Source of the DNA: a virus
Strand: one strand, 5' to 3'
IMG/VR virus record: IMGVR_UViG_3300042389_000136
Span: 1 to 27,527 of that record
DNA length: 27,527 nt
This document shows positions 19,932 to 27,527 of this stretch, in pieces. The notes under the pieces were generated by a model. That model had not been told where the DNA came from. It searched no databases and worked only from the letters and a program-made list of their open reading frames with translations. A program made the translations under genes and the position numbers. Position 1 is the first letter of the stretch; each line of letters opens with the position of its first letter.

Positions 19932-20065
19932 GCCCCAAATGCTCCCTTATTTCTTTTGACAAACCACCTGTTTCCGCATCTTAGGCAGAAAAGGTCCAGC
20001 CTTAATTCGTGTGTGAAGACTCTATCCACAAACACGCTGCCTCCGCATTTTTGATGAGTCATCAT
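19892..20065 (-). CDS. small zinc-ribbon-like protein
   Basis: From the ATG at 20065 (overlapping the preceding TGA as ATGA) the product has 57 residues. HQKCGGSVF (4-12) and DLFCLRCGNRWF (24-35) give C7, C27 and C30, with H4 or H19 as a possible fourth ligand, a zinc-ribbon arrangement with one Cys replaced. The C-terminus is basic and helical (VKRNKGAFGAWLNKLEIL). A longer reading to 20095 has an N-terminus with no support. It may bind nucleic acid. It is followed by the HTH protein with a 40-base overlap. Confidence 0.68.
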   Translation of the reverse strand: MMTHQKCGGSVFVDRVFTHELRLDLFCLRCGNRWFVKRNKGAFGAWLNKLEILRELA

Positions 20066-20817
20066 GCCTGGAATACCTTGCCATCTACGACACATGTGTA
20101 ATCGTGAATTTGAATTAATTGAATGTGTGGGTAATCATCTACCACATGGGCTACGGCAAATCCTGCCTGCCAATTCTTCTGGATAGAGTAATCCATCTTA
20201 TCCTCGTCGCAGAGGTGTCCAATTTCATATCCACGCAATTCTTGTCCAGACAGATTGTATGTCTGAAAGTATGCACCCATTCTGTGTGAATGTCCCCGCA
20301 CTAGAGATACGCCCCAGTTATTTACGTCATTCCTTACAGACTCCCCAGCGTGCTTAGAAATAGACTCTCCATGGTGACCATAGATATCTCCGAATCTCTG
20401 TACTGGAGGCTCGTTCCAATTGTGCCATTCAAAGCCAACGTTTGAATATTCATAAAGTGTGTCTGCCGTTACTAGTTCAAGGAACTGCGGCGCTTTCTTA
20501 GCAAGGTACTCGCCGTGGCGAGTCCAGCCATGATTCCCATCGTGAAAATGGCAATCAGCATTGGGGACGGTCTTTCTAATGTCTTTGAGAAACTGCCTTG
20601 TCTCACGGACTCCTCCATCTTCTAGTGAAATTGACATTTCTAGCGGCTTGTCTGCCGACCAACGACTTGTGGAATCTGCGTCATCAATATCTCCAAGCAA
20701 GTCAACCGCATCAGGCTTCCACCACTTCATTACTTTGAAGAAGAGGTCAACCTTACGAGGGTCGTGTCTGGGAAAGTGAACATCTGAAGCCATCATCCAC
20801 TTTAAATCGTTTGTCAT
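20062..20817 (-). CDS. calcineurin-like metallophosphoesterase
   Basis: This 251-residue protein has the metallophosphoesterase motif series: D12-x-H14 (MASDVHFPRHD), D43 (LLGDIDD), N95-H96 (DGNHGW), H148/H149 (YGHHGES) and GH176-x-H178 (VRGHSHRMG), ligands for a two-metal centre. The fold hydrolyses phosphomonoesters or phosphodiesters. Related phage enzymes include serine/threonine phosphatases, nucleases and nucleotidases, and the substrate cannot be told here. The length is typical. ATG at 20817 with an AAAGA region upstream. It begins 11 bases after the HNH gene. Confidence 0.92.
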   Translation of the reverse strand: MTNDLKWMMASDVHFPRHDPRKVDLFFKVMKWWKPDAVDLLGDIDDADSTSRWSADKPLEMSISLEDGGVRETRQFLKDIRKTVPNADCHFHDGNHGWTRHGEYLAKKAPQFLELVTADTLYEYSNVGFEWHNWNEPPVQRFGDIYGHHGESISKHAGESVRNDVNNWGVSLVRGHSHRMGAYFQTYNLSGQELRGYEIGHLCDEDKMDYSIQKNWQAGFAVAHVVDDYPHIQLIQIHDYTCVVDGKVFQA

Positions 20818-20828
20818 ATTTTATCTTT

Positions 20829-21089
20829 CTATTTATGCGCCTTCATGTGTTGGCGTCTTGTGCATACGAATAGATTATACAGTTCGTTGCATTCTTTGTC
20901 ACCATTTATATGATGAACAGTTTCATAGTCTTTTAGGACTCTTTTGTGATTTAGTTCCATTACTAATCTATGCTCATAGTACCACCCGCCGCCAAAGCAT
21001 TTAGGGTGTTCTGGAACCCAAACTAAAACATATCCGTCTTGGCTTTTTCTCTTTCTTCCTCTCCAATTATGAATAGGAAGGTAGGGCAT
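20829..21089 (-). CDS. HNH endonuclease (HNH_3-like, small)
   Basis: This 86-residue free-standing HNH nuclease has YYEHRLVME (37-45) with H40, the core VHHINGD (58-64) with H59/H60, N72 in YNLF and H81 in RQHMK, the HNH_3-like beta-beta-alpha-Me motif. It is typical of mobile homing nucleases inserted between phage genes and of small phage DNA-nicking enzymes. There is no zinc Cys pair. ATG at 21089 shares one base with the TAA of the preceding tail gene (TAATG), so it has been integrated neatly into the operon. Confidence 0.88.
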   Translation of the reverse strand: MPYLPIHNWRGRKRKSQDGYVLVWVPEHPKCFGGGWYYEHRLVMELNHKRVLKDYETVHHINGDKECNELYNLFVCTRRQHMKAHK

Positions 21090-21505
21090 TATTCGGCTCT
21101 GCCTACTGCAATCATATTAATTGTATAGTTGCCCTTTGCAGATCCTGCATCACCCTTTACTGCCGCAGACGTAAGTGTTAGTACATTAAATTTTACATAC
21201 TCTTTAGTCAATTCAGTAATCACAACTATTCTTCCGGCAGCCACATCATCCTGAGGAGTAAATACTACCGTTGGGATGGCAGGATATGCTGGGCTAAAGT
21301 TGACCTTACCAGAAGTCTTACTTTTGCTCATAGTAATTCTGCGGGAAGAGAATCTCTTATTAGAGGCGCGAGTATCTTCACCGTTAATGCTATCTACTGC
21401 CCCATTTAACTTATTAACCTCTTCTTCTAGTTTATTAATTCTAGATTCAAGGTTCTTGAGGTATGCGTAGTCTATACGAGCGTACGCCTCGTTGATAGCG
21501 CTCAC
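21089..21505 (-). CDS. coiled-coil plus beta-sandwich tail protein
   Basis: This 138-residue protein begins with a helical coiled coil (YAYLKNLESRINKLEEEVNK, about 13-32, then LNGAVDS). A beta-rich C-terminal domain follows (SGKVNFSPAYPAIPTVVFTP, then GRIVVITELTKEYVKFNVLT and GNYTINMIAVG). This resembles a trimeric short tail fibre or H-type-lectin-like beta-sandwich at a fibre tip. The start is GTG at 21505, overlapping the preceding TGA (GTGA). It comes last in the tail gene run. Receptor binding is an inference. Confidence 0.7.
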   Translation of the reverse strand: MSAINEAYARIDYAYLKNLESRINKLEEEVNKLNGAVDSINGEDTRASNKRFSSRRITMSKSKTSGKVNFSPAYPAIPTVVFTPQDDVAAGRIVVITELTKEYVKFNVLTLTSAAVKGDAGSAKGNYTINMIAVGRAE

Positions 21506-21672
21506 TTCTTAGATTCCTCCGTAGGCTGCAATTCAGCAATTTGAGCATCTCGCCTTTGAATTTCTTCTGTTGCCTGTGCCTTTAGCATAGCCATCTGAAG
21601 TTCATAGTTTGAAGTAATCTGACCAATTCTGTTCTGTAGTTCTTGAATAACTAACTCTAATGTATTTGACAT
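21502..21672 (-). CDS. small coiled-coil protein
   Basis: This 56-residue ORF was read directly from the sequence. It starts at the ATG 21672 with AGGAGGG upstream and ends at a TGA overlapping the next GTG. The product begins MSNTLELVIQELQNRIGQIT and continues with a long helix of heptad-like repeats (ELQMAMLKAQATEEIQRRDA), ending PTEESKK. It is probably a helical bundle or tail-fibre attachment or trimerisation peptide. It has its own TATAAT box and leader, closely similar to that of the next small gene upstream. Confidence 0.76.
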   Translation of the reverse strand: MSNTLELVIQELQNRIGQITSNYELQMAMLKAQATEEIQRRDAQIAELQPTEESKK

Positions 21673-21693
21673 ATTTTTCCCTCCTGTATAGAT

Positions 21694-21699
21694 ATTATA
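21694..21699 (-). promoter_or_regulatory. -10 box TATAAT before the coiled-coil/beta tail genes
   Basis: The minus strand reads TAGTATAATATCTATACAGGAGGGAAAAATATG, a TATAAT box about 21 bases before the start codon with a strong AGGAGG sequence. It is nearly the same leader as that at 21963. No clear -35 is seen, and the extended TGn is absent. Confidence 0.5.
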
Positions 21700-21714
21700 C
21701 TAAATATCCCTATC

Positions 21715-21939
21715 TCAGACACTCAAACTATTTAATTCTGATTCTAGTGCTTCTTGCCTCAAATTTAATTTATCAATTTGAGATGTGAACTCGTTAATTT
21801 GATTTTCATTTGGCGAGGGGATTGCATTCTCAGAAATAAGTTCTAGTTCAAGGGCGTACTTTTGATACTGTAGGGCCTTAATCTTTGACCTTATTGATGT
21901 AGCCTTTTCTGAATCAGTCAAAGTTTCGTAGTCTTCCAT
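21715..21939 (-). CDS. small coiled-coil protein
   Basis: This 74-residue protein starts MEDYETLTDSEKATSIRSKI at the ATG 21939 with AGGAGG upstream. Two long helices (KALQYQKYALELELISENA and INEFTSQIDKLNLRQEALE) are joined by a Pro/Asn-rich turn, giving a helical hairpin. It is acidic, with no Cys. It lies between the 839-residue tail protein and another coiled-coil gene. It may be a tail chaperone or trimerisation helper, by analogy with small proteins near fibre genes; no family is recognised. Confidence 0.76.
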   Translation of the reverse strand: MEDYETLTDSEKATSIRSKIKALQYQKYALELELISENAIPSPNENQINEFTSQIDKLNLRQEALESELNSLSV

Positions 21940-21957
21940 TTTTTCCTCCTATCTATA

Positions 21958-21963
21958 ATTATA
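21958..21963 (-). promoter_or_regulatory. -10 box TATAAT after the 839-residue tail gene
   Basis: The minus strand reads TAGTATAATTATAGATAGGAGGAAAAAATG. It lies 6 bases after the 839-residue gene's TAA (21972-21970) and about 18 bases before the next start. The leader TAGTATAAT-(T/A)-box-AGGAGG matches the one at 21699. Confidence 0.5.
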
Positions 21964-21969
21964 CTATTT

Positions 21970-24489
21970 TTATCCTAGAGTCCTAGTTCCAGATTCTCTA
22001 GTTGAAGTGCTTCCATCATTAAATGTGGCAGTAACCCTCCATCGAACAGTTTTACCAACATCTGCACCAGGGTACTGCCATGAGTATGTTGTTGCGGTAG
22101 TGGATGCACTAGTATGGATAATATTACCATTTGCTATATTTACTACCGCATAAACTAGTCCAGTTCTAGTTCTGCTTCCTTGTACATCTGACAAAACGGT
22201 TTTACCTGCGAAGTACCCACTTCTAGTAGTATTTACAGTTACAGTAGCAGGGGGATTAATTACCCAGACATTGCTGATAGTACATGTTACTGTGCCAGCA
22301 AATCCGGTTCCGTTAGTGTTGTCTCCGCTCATTGCTGGTGCCTCCGCACCATTTTGAACTGGTACGTCTACGGTAAATGCTGTTGAAGCATATGACTGTC
22401 CAGTTCTTAAAGATCCATTAGAAATACTTCCCGTATATGTGTAAGAAGAATCATAGTTATTATGGGCTACAGAGCCTCCATAATTCTGCGGCGTCCATAC
22501 AAGGGTCGGATTTAGGGCACTCCTTAGCAATACGGTAACATCTACTGAACCGCTAGTAAGTCCGGTAGATGCGGCTGTAATTGTGTCAAGACCCGCCGAA
22601 CTTCCTCCCGTATATGTCACGCTTGCCGCTCCGTTGGAATTAGTAACTGCGCTTGTGCCACTTAACGATCCTGCTGGACTAGCATCTAAAGAAAATGTAA
22701 TAGTTCTGCCACTTAGCGCTACGTTATTATTAGAAGCATCCTGTAGTTGTGCTGTTATTGTTGATGTACCAAATGTAGATATCGAAGTATCAGATGCACT
22801 TACTGCAATTTTTGTTGCTGTAACATTAGGAGTAACTGAAGAACTGCTGGCCGACCAGGAACCATCTCCTATAGCATTTATTGCTAGAACTTGGAATATA
22901 TATGATGTGCCATTAGTTAAACCAGTAACCGTATAAGATGTAGAAGTGCTTCCAGTTGAAATTGGAGAAGACCATGTTGACCCACCATTACTAGAATGTC
23001 TAACCCTATATCCGGTTATATTAGATCCATTATTGCTAGGTGCAGTCCACGTTAGCGATACTTGTGCATTCCCAGCAGTTCCAGAAACTCCTGTTGGAGC
23101 ATTTGGTACTGTAGCATGAGTATAAGATATGGACAAGGGAATGTTTGTCTGTCCCAGGCCGTCTGATCTTGAATTTGAATAAACCCTTATGTTATATGTA
23201 GTTCCAGCAGTTAAGGAAGAGACAGTTGTGGATGAAGATGTTGTTGCAGCCGACGTAGAAAGAACGGTAGAGTTATCAGAACTCATAACCTGAACAATAA
23301 ATGAATTACCATTCAGAGCATTAAATGCTGAATAAGACCATGAGACTGTAGCCTGTGTACTATTTGAATAGGAAGCATTAATGTTATTCACCTGTCTTGG
23401 ATAGAACATGTTCGACTTATTAAATGCATTAAAGGGGCCAAAAAAATCAAGTCGGTTGGTCGGGGATGGAAGTCCAAATCCTGTTCCAAACTCCACCGTT
23501 CCGACACTACTATCAATATCCTCCCCGATAAAAATCCATCCGTCAGTACTTGATGGGGAGGTGGTTGATGCTGGAACAGATGCCACAGAAATAGGGGTGG
23601 ACGCATCTAGGGTAACTCTGAACCTTTGCCCCGCTACATAATTGGCGCTATTGTACGATTTATAAAGAGTAAATCCCCTAATATAAGCGGCATAAGATTC
23701 AATATAGGATGTGGCAATTGCGTTTACCACATGTACGTCTACTATATTGCTATTGTTAGTAAATACTATTTCATACTCAATGTCTGGGGTGGCTGGGCGA
23801 GTGGTTCTATCATTACGATACATTTGATGATAAAGTCTAAATGTAGTGCTATCTGATTTATACCATATTCTAAAATGCTTGTAGTCTCCGAAGAAATAAT
23901 TTAACCCACGGTTACTAGTAAAAGAAAAACTGTTATCTGGGAATGAACTATCATTTGCAGGATCTAGCCAAATTTGAGCATTGGCATTTACTCCAAATCT
24001 ATTAAGGAAGGCGAAGGTGTAGGAGGGATCATTAGCCTGAACACTACTTAAAGAATTTACTACTGTAGACCCCTTTGCGTTAGTTCCGGTAATTTGCAAT
24101 CTGAAAAAAAATCCAACGTCGTCTGATTGAATTGTGTATAAACCATATGAAGATAGCAATGAACCTCTATTCGTCCAGGGTCCAGATGTAGATGTGGATC
24201 TTTGCCATTGATATGTAACAGAAGTTGGAATTCTATAATCAGAATAATCCCATATAAAAAGTGTGCTGACATCAAATTGGGTTCCTACTGCACCAGATCC
24301 TGAGATGGAGGGAGTTGATAGTGATACTGGCAGATCGGGATATACTATATCCCAGAAACCAGTAGAGTCATTACCCCTCCAGGAAGAAATCTTGTTTGCG
24401 CGTACCCAATCATTGATTGTAGAGGTTCTGAAAACCTTCAATCTTTGGACAATGTTCCAATCAGGATTATTAAATATTTTTATAGTCAT
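21970..24489 (-). CDS. tail/fibre protein with FN3 and invasin-like domains
   Basis: This 839-residue, Ser/Thr/Asn-rich protein has an N-terminal beta-rich head (about 1-160) with an Ig-like part (VTYQWQRS, GFFFRLQITGTNAKGSTV). A jelly-roll-like region follows (about 160-360, WIFIGEDIDSSVG). Next come two FN3 repeats (365-455, TVSWSYSA; 462-554, PNAPTGVSG...VSLTWTAP...YTVTGLTNGT) and a Big_1/invasin-like Ig domain (558-654, ITFSLDASPAG, SVTYTGGS). The C-terminus is an Ig-like part (655-839) ending TRTLG. This is typical of phage surface adhesins binding bacterial glycans. The start is an ATG 1 base after the previous stop, with no strong ribosome-binding site. Confidence 0.85.
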   Translation of the reverse strand: MTIKIFNNPDWNIVQRLKVFRTSTINDWVRANKISSWRGNDSTGFWDIVYPDLPVSLSTPSISGSGAVGTQFDVSTLFIWDYSDYRIPTSVTYQWQRSTSTSGPWTNRGSLLSSYGLYTIQSDDVGFFFRLQITGTNAKGSTVVNSLSSVQANDPSYTFAFLNRFGVNANAQIWLDPANDSSFPDNSFSFTSNRGLNYFFGDYKHFRIWYKSDSTTFRLYHQMYRNDRTTRPATPDIEYEIVFTNNSNIVDVHVVNAIATSYIESYAAYIRGFTLYKSYNSANYVAGQRFRVTLDASTPISVASVPASTTSPSSTDGWIFIGEDIDSSVGTVEFGTGFGLPSPTNRLDFFGPFNAFNKSNMFYPRQVNNINASYSNSTQATVSWSYSAFNALNGNSFIVQVMSSDNSTVLSTSAATTSSSTTVSSLTAGTTYNIRVYSNSRSDGLGQTNIPLSISYTHATVPNAPTGVSGTAGNAQVSLTWTAPSNNGSNITGYRVRHSSNGGSTWSSPISTGSTSTSYTVTGLTNGTSYIFQVLAINAIGDGSWSASSSSVTPNVTATKIAVSASDTSISTFGTSTITAQLQDASNNNVALSGRTITFSLDASPAGSLSGTSAVTNSNGAASVTYTGGSSAGLDTITAASTGLTSGSVDVTVLLRSALNPTLVWTPQNYGGSVAHNNYDSSYTYTGSISNGSLRTGQSYASTAFTVDVPVQNGAEAPAMSGDNTNGTGFAGTVTCTISNVWVINPPATVTVNTTRSGYFAGKTVLSDVQGSRTRTGLVYAVVNIANGNIIHTSASTTATTYSWQYPGADVGKTVRWRVTATFNDGSTSTRESGTRTLG

Positions 24490-24490
24490 A

Positions 24491-27217
24491 TTAAAACTCT
24501 ATGTGTATATCCCCATCAGTTCTACCACTTGATGGTGGGGTGCCACCGTATGTTATCTTATTTCCAGAAGTTGGAGTTGTTGTGTGATTCCTGTATCCAT
24601 TGTTAGAAATTGTATCTGGATTGGTAGTGGTATCTATAAGTATACCATTTCCGGCCTGGTATGTAGTTCCTCCTCCTCCAATGGCTCCTCTTGGATACCA
24701 TACTAAATCATTAGTGGCACCGCTACCTAAAACATAATCAGGAGAACCACTATTATCATATGGGACATTCATGTTTATTGTAGCATTAGTAGAATTTGGA
24801 CCTTGGAATGTAAATGTTGGGGACCTCATAATAATTCTTGAAGCATTATTAGAAGTTGATGCTAGTCCCGTACCCATTATTATTTGCGGTGGAGTCCCCC
24901 ATCCAGATACAGTAGCGCCGACAAGTTGGAATTCTCTATATACTGTAGGTACGGAAGAAGTTACTTGAAGGTATGCGGGAATTGTTTCAGATGGACTGCT
25001 ATACCCCGAAACAAACAGGATCTTATCGGAGTTACTACCTCCGTCTGTCATTTGAATGTAGTTTCCAGAAGTTCCAGTTCTAAAATTGCCGCCAGTAAAA
25101 GTAGAAGCAGTTATTTCTCCACTAAAAGATCCAGTAGCAGCAGATAACTCTCCTCTAATTAATAGTCTTCCCACCCCTGGGCCAGAGCCATCTGGATTAA
25201 ATTCCATAAAGGCCCCAGCATCGCCCACTCGCAATACAGTCTTATTATTCCCCACATACCAGTAGTTATTAGCATTAAGCAATATTCCATCATTGGTTCC
25301 AGAAACATCCTTGCCAATCTTGAATCCATTGGTGGTTTGAAGGACTCCCTTGATGGTTCCACCAGTTGGATTAGTTTGTCCTTCAAAGGTTACTGTTCCA
25401 TTTTTTAATACAGTAAGAGCATTACTTGCGCTTCCACCCGCTCTAAAGACAACATCTGTAGATCCTAGGGTAGTAGGATCATACCAGTAATTACTAGAGT
25501 CAATCTTTATTCCATGCTTGCCCGTACCTCCGACTCCCTTTCCAATCTCTACAGTATTTACTGTAATCTTGGAGTCATCAATAATTGCTGAAACGCCTTC
25601 AATTTCATAGTTTTTAATCTTAACCTGAGGGGTGCCGTCAGCCTTTTTTCTTACTTCAATTCCTGATCCAGTACCACTACCTAGCAAGAAGAATCTAGAT
25701 GGAGCAGTTACGGTATCAGGGTCCTTCCAGAAGTTGCTAAGATTTTCATTGCCGTAATCTTCTTTAATCCATAATTTAGAAATGTAAATCTTCTCAGCAT
25801 CAATATGTATTTCTCCTGGTGTCTGCACATTATTTACAGTTTCTCCGCTCTCCGCAAATATGTGCATCAGGCCAGGAGTTTTACCAGTTGAAGAGGCATA
25901 GGCTGCTACTCTAAATACTCCACCAGGCCAATCTTGTCCAGATAGATGCGCTAGTGATGCTCTTCTCCAGTTCTTTTGTACGGTTTCTCCAGTACCGTCC
26001 CCAGTATTTTGCTTGACATAAAATTCTACACCACTCTTAGTTCCTGCATTCTTAAAAAGAACTAGATAGCCATCGTTTGTATTTGTAGACTCAACTACTA
26101 AAGTTGGAAATCTTAATCCATCAGAACTATCTAAATCCTGACCGCTAACCTTAGTAATATAATCGCTAAAAATTCCTCTAGCACCAAAGACCTCGCCACC
26201 AAATACTGCGGTTCCGGCTGGGATAGTATTACCATCTGGATCTTTATCTCCAGTTCCAGTTATATAAAAACCCTTGCTGTAAATTGCACCAGAATCTAGA
26301 TCAATCCATGTGCCAGCATTTGTAAAAGAGTTAGATTGTGCCTGCGGCTGACCTGGAATATTTGACTCATAGTTGTTAGAAATAAGATTGCCAGTTCTAA
26401 CTTTATCTCCAGAGATAGTTGTAATATCTCCTGCCGCTTCTCCAACCTTTAGGACACCTTGAATAGTGAGTGTTGTGCCATCCCAATATAATTGGTCCTT
26501 AAGAGAAAACTTGCCAGTTGAGTCTACATAGAAAGCCGTTTGGGTATCACGATATCCGCTTCCTACGGCACCAGTTGGATTGCTTGTTGTACCAATATAA
26601 ATTTGACCGCGTGGGGATGTAGCATTAGACTTAATAATAATTGGAGCAGTTGTACCAACACTAATTTGTTGGTTTGCCTGAAGAGTTCCAGTTCTAATTC
26701 GGTCTGCTGTAAGATCACTAATGTATGCGGAGTCAAAGTATTGAATAGGCTTTCCAGTTGTGGCGTCTGAGGGATCTGATTCATTACCCGCGCTGTCTAC
26801 GGCTGTGACATAGAAGTAAACAGTTGCCCCATTTTCCCCTGCTAGTGGAGCGTTTACGTTTATCGTTGCAAAGGAGTCTATACCGCTACCTGGCCTAGTG
26901 GCAGACATAGTATGAATAAGTGTTCCACCTGTATTGCTCTGAGTTGTGTTTGTAAATACCTTGTAGGATACAACGTCAAACTCTAGGTCAACATTGGTCT
27001 TTGTTTTGTTATTGTGGATTACAACAATTTTCTGTGGTCCAGCCAAATTTACTGTAGGAGTGGCAGGGATAGAAGGCTTTAGGTTATCCTTGACAATATT
27101 TAAAGTATAAGTTTCTGACCATTCAGAATAAACATCGTATCTATTTTTTGCTCTTGCTCTAACGAGATAGGAAGATCCTGGCTGCAAGTCTTTTAGTTGT
27201 ATAATCTTTTCTTCCAC
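24491..27217 (-). CDS. tail fibre/tip protein with FN3 domains and J-like repeats
   Basis: This 908-residue protein begins with a GTG, and its first residues are the C-terminal half of an FN3 domain (LQPGSSYLVRARAKNRYD). A second FN3 follows (48-155, FYVTAVDSAGNESDPSDAT). LTADRIRTGTLQANQQI (169-185) and ISGDKVRTGNLISN (268-281) are the repeated linkers of phage host-specificity (J-like, DUF1983-type) tail proteins. Beta-repeat blocks IGKGVGGTGKHGIKIDSSNY (558-577) and IGKDVSGTNDGILLNANNYW (634-653) are diverged copies. The C-terminus is low-complexity. Its role is a tail tip or receptor-binding fibre. GTG shares one base with the previous TAG. Confidence 0.85.
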   Translation of the reverse strand: MEEKIIQLKDLQPGSSYLVRARAKNRYDVYSEWSETYTLNIVKDNLKPSIPATPTVNLAGPQKIVVIHNNKTKTNVDLEFDVVSYKVFTNTTQSNTGGTLIHTMSATRPGSGIDSFATINVNAPLAGENGATVYFYVTAVDSAGNESDPSDATTGKPIQYFDSAYISDLTADRIRTGTLQANQQISVGTTAPIIIKSNATSPRGQIYIGTTSNPTGAVGSGYRDTQTAFYVDSTGKFSLKDQLYWDGTTLTIQGVLKVGEAAGDITTISGDKVRTGNLISNNYESNIPGQPQAQSNSFTNAGTWIDLDSGAIYSKGFYITGTGDKDPDGNTIPAGTAVFGGEVFGARGIFSDYITKVSGQDLDSSDGLRFPTLVVESTNTNDGYLVLFKNAGTKSGVEFYVKQNTGDGTGETVQKNWRRASLAHLSGQDWPGGVFRVAAYASSTGKTPGLMHIFAESGETVNNVQTPGEIHIDAEKIYISKLWIKEDYGNENLSNFWKDPDTVTAPSRFFLLGSGTGSGIEVRKKADGTPQVKIKNYEIEGVSAIIDDSKITVNTVEIGKGVGGTGKHGIKIDSSNYWYDPTTLGSTDVVFRAGGSASNALTVLKNGTVTFEGQTNPTGGTIKGVLQTTNGFKIGKDVSGTNDGILLNANNYWYVGNNKTVLRVGDAGAFMEFNPDGSGPGVGRLLIRGELSAATGSFSGEITASTFTGGNFRTGTSGNYIQMTDGGSNSDKILFVSGYSSPSETIPAYLQVTSSVPTVYREFQLVGATVSGWGTPPQIIMGTGLASTSNNASRIIMRSPTFTFQGPNSTNATINMNVPYDNSGSPDYVLGSGATNDLVWYPRGAIGGGGTTYQAGNGILIDTTTNPDTISNNGYRNHTTTPTSGNKITYGGTPPSSGRTDGDIHIEF

Positions 27218-27527
27218 TATATCAACTCAACTCTGTACTCTATGTCTACCTCAACCCCAGATGGCTTGACAACATAGTCGGATGTTGCATTGCCATTCTG
27301 TGTGCCAATAAGTGATCTGCTGACGAGGGCAAAGTTTGGGTTTACTTCGTCTTCATCATTTATACGAATGGCATCAAGGTGTACTAGTCCTGCGCCAGCA
27401 TAACTTGATGCAGTTATTCTAATCCTGGTAACGTCCCCATTAAAATTACCTGTCTCAGTAAAGTTTCCTAATAATGTGGTTAACTTATCATATCCAGAGA
27501 ATGAAGTGTCGATGGTAAAGTCTGCGT
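27217..27527 (-). CDS. tail protein, C-terminal fragment (starts outside the window)
   Basis: The frame is open from the window edge to the TAG at 27219-27217, giving about 103 residues such as DFTIDTSFSGYDKLTTLLGN, RIRITASSYAGAGLVHLDAI and SDYVVKPSGVEVDIEYRVEL. The pattern of alternating beta strands and the AGLVHLDAIRI motif fits a jelly-roll or carbohydrate-binding-type domain near the tail tip. Its stop overlaps the GTG of the following gene. It is partial, so no further identification is possible. Confidence 0.75.
   Translation of the reverse strand, partial: ADFTIDTSFSGYDKLTTLLGNFTETGNFNGDVTRIRITASSYAGAGLVHLDAIRINDEDEVNPNFALVSRSLIGTQNGNATSDYVVKPSGVEVDIEYRVELI

Noticed and set aside
22583-22936. 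117-residue plus-strand frame in the tail gene
   Set aside because: It is antisense to the well-supported tail adhesin, has no ribosome-binding site and shows Val/Leu-rich composition typical of a shadow frame.

Overview
The window is a stretch of a tailed double-stranded DNA bacteriophage (or prophage) genome. Every gene I can support lies on the minus strand, so transcription runs from high to low coordinates. The signs of a phage are a large and a small terminase subunit, very long fibre-like tail proteins, a phage-encoded replisome and recombination set, four tRNA genes and many small, tightly overlapping genes. An actinobacterial host is likely but inferred: there is a lipoprotein with a DUF732-like Cys pattern, a DUF7455-like Cys/His protein, a small protein with the GC-H-x-T/S-x3-EA-x2-QQRALYA pattern seen next to actinophage structural genes, and frequent GTG/TTG starts. 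The DNA looks AT-rich, and all four tRNAs read A-ending codons.

Layout in transcription order. (1) 27527-21089: tail and fibre genes. These are a 3' fragment of one tail protein, a 908-residue fibre/tip protein, an 839-residue protein with FN3 and invasin-like domains, and three small coiled-coil or beta-rich proteins, two of which have near-identical promoter-leader sequences. (2) 21089-17131: an HNH endonuclease, a metallophosphoesterase, small DNA-binding or unknown proteins, a candidate helicase loader and a DnaB-type helicase. (3) 17409-11302: primase, a zinc-binding gp32-like SSB, a DnaE-type polymerase, a MazG-like pyrophosphohydrolase and the front of a RecA-like recombinase. (4) 11426-8040: RecA, small proteins, a Cas4-like PD-(D/E)XK nuclease, a zinc protein and a RuvC-like resolvase, together a recombination module. 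(5) 8043-5535: a translationally coupled cassette of a small HTH protein, a SAM methyltransferase, a GT25-like and a GT32-like glycosyltransferase, a DUF1599-like (nucleotide-modification-associated) protein and an FmdB-like zinc ribbon. (6) 5525-2941: terminase small and large subunits. (7) 2924-1: tRNA-Ile(UAU), a structured 144-nt RNA element, tRNA-Pro(UGG), tRNA-Gln(UUG) and tRNA-Gly(UCC), interleaved with a membrane-anchored coiled-coil protein, a zinc protein, an HNH protein, a 2OG-Fe(II) oxygenase and a lipoprotein. Portal and capsid genes are not in the window; they may lie beyond position 1.

Seven genes absent from the supplied list of long open frames were found by reading the sequence: 487-624, 5535-5708, 7882-8043, 10259-10438, 21502-21672, the 3' fragment at 27217-27527, and the RNA element. 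No gene-free stretch exceeds about 150 bases. The most unusual signals are regulatory. Two start codons lie exactly one base after a tRNA 3' end. A repeated arrangement has an extended -10 box (TGnTATAAT) built on the stop codon of the preceding gene, at two places so close to the next ATG that the mRNA would be leaderless or nearly so. One such promoter sits inside a perfect 10-bp inverted repeat. A perfect 12-bp GAAA hairpin separates the SSB gene from the polymerase gene.
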